Source of the DNA: Parasponia andersonii
Taxonomy: Eukaryota > Streptophyta > Magnoliopsida > Rosales > Cannabaceae
Reading direction: 5' to 3'
Assembly: GCA_002914805.1 (NCBI GenBank)
Contig: JXTB01000109.1
Location: 886,189-950,188, forward strand
Length of the DNA: 64,000 nt
The notes beneath the pieces are model-generated. The model did no database searches and was not told the origin of the DNA. It saw nothing but the letters and a program-made list of their open reading frames with translations. How positions within the stretch are numbered: position 1 is the first letter of the stretch; every line of letters begins with the position of its first letter. Both the position numbers and the translations under genes were made by a program. Shown piece after piece: positions 62,801 through 64,000 of the stretch.

Positions 62801-64000
62801 CATCATTATGTCATTTAATGAAAATACATAAGATTGTCACTGTTGTCAATTCATACTATATAAGATTCACTATTGTGCCATTTTAGTTCTAACCGTCAGC
62901 ACTAACACCCGGAACATGAATCTATCAAATGCTCCAATTTGCTAGGTTTTTCCTTTCGCATTACATTTTTGTTACGGTTTCTTGTTGAGCCTGTAGCGAA
63001 ATGAGGGTGTAGTAGATAAGATTGCTTTTTTCATTTTGTTACACGCCAAAATTGCACTAACATTTGATTCCCATATTAAATCTCTTTCATAGGCTTTGTT
63101 ATGGGACCAAGTTTATAAGGAACGACAGATATTATGTCGTACGGTACTATCGATGATGGTGGCAAACTAGTTTTTTTTTTTTTTTTTTTTAATATTGGGT
63201 TTTAAATTTTTTATTCTGTTGTACCGAATATATTGCAAAAGGAAAAGAAAATACAAATTGGGTTTAGGAATTTAGGTATAAATGTAATATATTGACACTA
63301 GTATCATATTCTAACTCCCCCTGATTGACTAACGTTGACGGTGGGGATCGATCAATGGTTTTGTAGCTTAATGTAGGAATAATATTGCTTTTTGTTCTTT
63401 GGTTACTAATAAAAAAGACTAGCTAGGACTTTAATTAATAATCTAATTAATTAGCTAACCAATTATTAAAAAATTAGGCGACTATACTTCTTTCGGCTTA
63501 CCTAACGGCCGTTGTCTTCAAATTGTTTCACCTTTCTCATGCATGCTTTATGTCTTTCAGATGCTTAGAGCAATGAGGTTGGTTACTCATAGCCTTTAAC
63601 ACATCAAATATGCTTTTGACAAAATCCCAAGTTGTTATCATGTAGCAATGCTTGATTAGGCTTTAATAGCTAGTTTTAAATCTGCCGAAGATAAAAAGTT
63701 AAAAGGGTTGAGAACTGACGTACTTGAGTGTAATAATACAAGTTATTCTATTGATTTGAATTTAATTATACGTTCTTTTTTTTTTTTTTTAGGGAGCTCC
63801 AAACTTACCTTTAATAATTATACATGTTATTTCTTCAGTTAGGGAGCAAGAGCTTATTCTTTTGAGAGCGCAAGAGCTTTACTAGTTCCAAACTTGTGTA
63901 TTTTCGGTTAAGGAAAGCACAAGTGTTACCAGCGCGGAACTAATTACGTTAAACAATACAAATTACTTTATTAATTTGAACTTTTCTTTTTAAATTAGAG
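59897..64000. other. Intergenic, no gene recognised
   Basis: Mostly AT-rich with poly(T)/poly(A) tracts (60080-60093, 63171-63191, 63778-63791). A less AT-rich island at about 62215-62600 has an ABRE/G-box-like ACGTGGC (62325-62331) and stretches such as CCCCCCGACCGCCGGCC near 62503; it could be upstream DNA of a gene beyond the right edge, but no start, TATA box or frame is convincing. Confidence 0.5.

Overview
The window is nuclear DNA from a eudicot flowering plant. It shows intron-rich genes with GT..AG junctions, long AT-rich intergenic stretches, homopolymer and TA/GA microsatellites, and plant-type LTR, LINE, SINE and MITE insertions. Every host protein recognised here is closest to plant families (SR45a, plant beta-adaptin, plant XPB, CCT-motif family, plant PLAC8, BRH1/RHA1-type RING-H2). 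The species cannot be named from sequence alone. Splice models were assembled by hand from reading frames, junction consensus and remembered protein families; no search was run.

Left third (1-22.5 kb), gene-dense. In order: the 5' half of an SR45a-like splicing factor (minus); a TMEM8/PGAP6-like CREST-family membrane protein gene (minus) that carries several frame-breaking lesions and looks like a young pseudogene; a complete 15-exon beta-adaptin gene of the AP-1/AP-2 clathrin adaptors (minus, 903 aa); and a complete 20-exon XPB helicase gene of TFIIH (plus, 769 aa). The last two are divergently transcribed from a 1.4-kb interval that holds a small TIR element. The XPB gene contains a GC-AG intron and a 90-bp tandem duplication across a splice donor.

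Middle (22.5-45.9 kb). A 7-kb intergenic stretch with microsatellites and a 0.75-kb TIR element precedes a 4-exon CCT-motif (CMF) transcription factor (minus, 343 aa). A nest of retroelements follows. A LINE-type RNase H remnant is split by a 1.84-kb putative solo LTR with an imperfect 5-bp target duplication. The LINE is then abutted by a GC-rich, decayed Ty3/gypsy complex of the Tat type (35.4-45.8 kb): LTRs, gag, RT-RNase H, a second Tat-type RNase H, no integrase, tandem repeats after pol, antisense reading frames, an inverted internal copy, and a fragment of a different gypsy family with an initiator-Met PBS.

Right third (45.9-64 kb). Sparse. It holds a 250-aa PLAC8-family gene with two microexons (plus) and an intronless 170-aa RING-H2 E3 ligase gene (minus), separated by AT-rich DNA. 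That DNA contains two tRNA-derived SINEs with clear target-site duplications, a ~360-bp foldback element, another TIR element and dispersed short repeats. No tRNA, rRNA, CRISPR or organellar insertion was recognised.

The host genes are unrelated housekeeping or regulatory loci (splicing, vesicle coat, transcription/repair, CCT regulator, PLAC8, ubiquitin ligase) and do not form a pathway. The most unusual content is the degenerating CREST-family gene and the layered retrotransposon complex.
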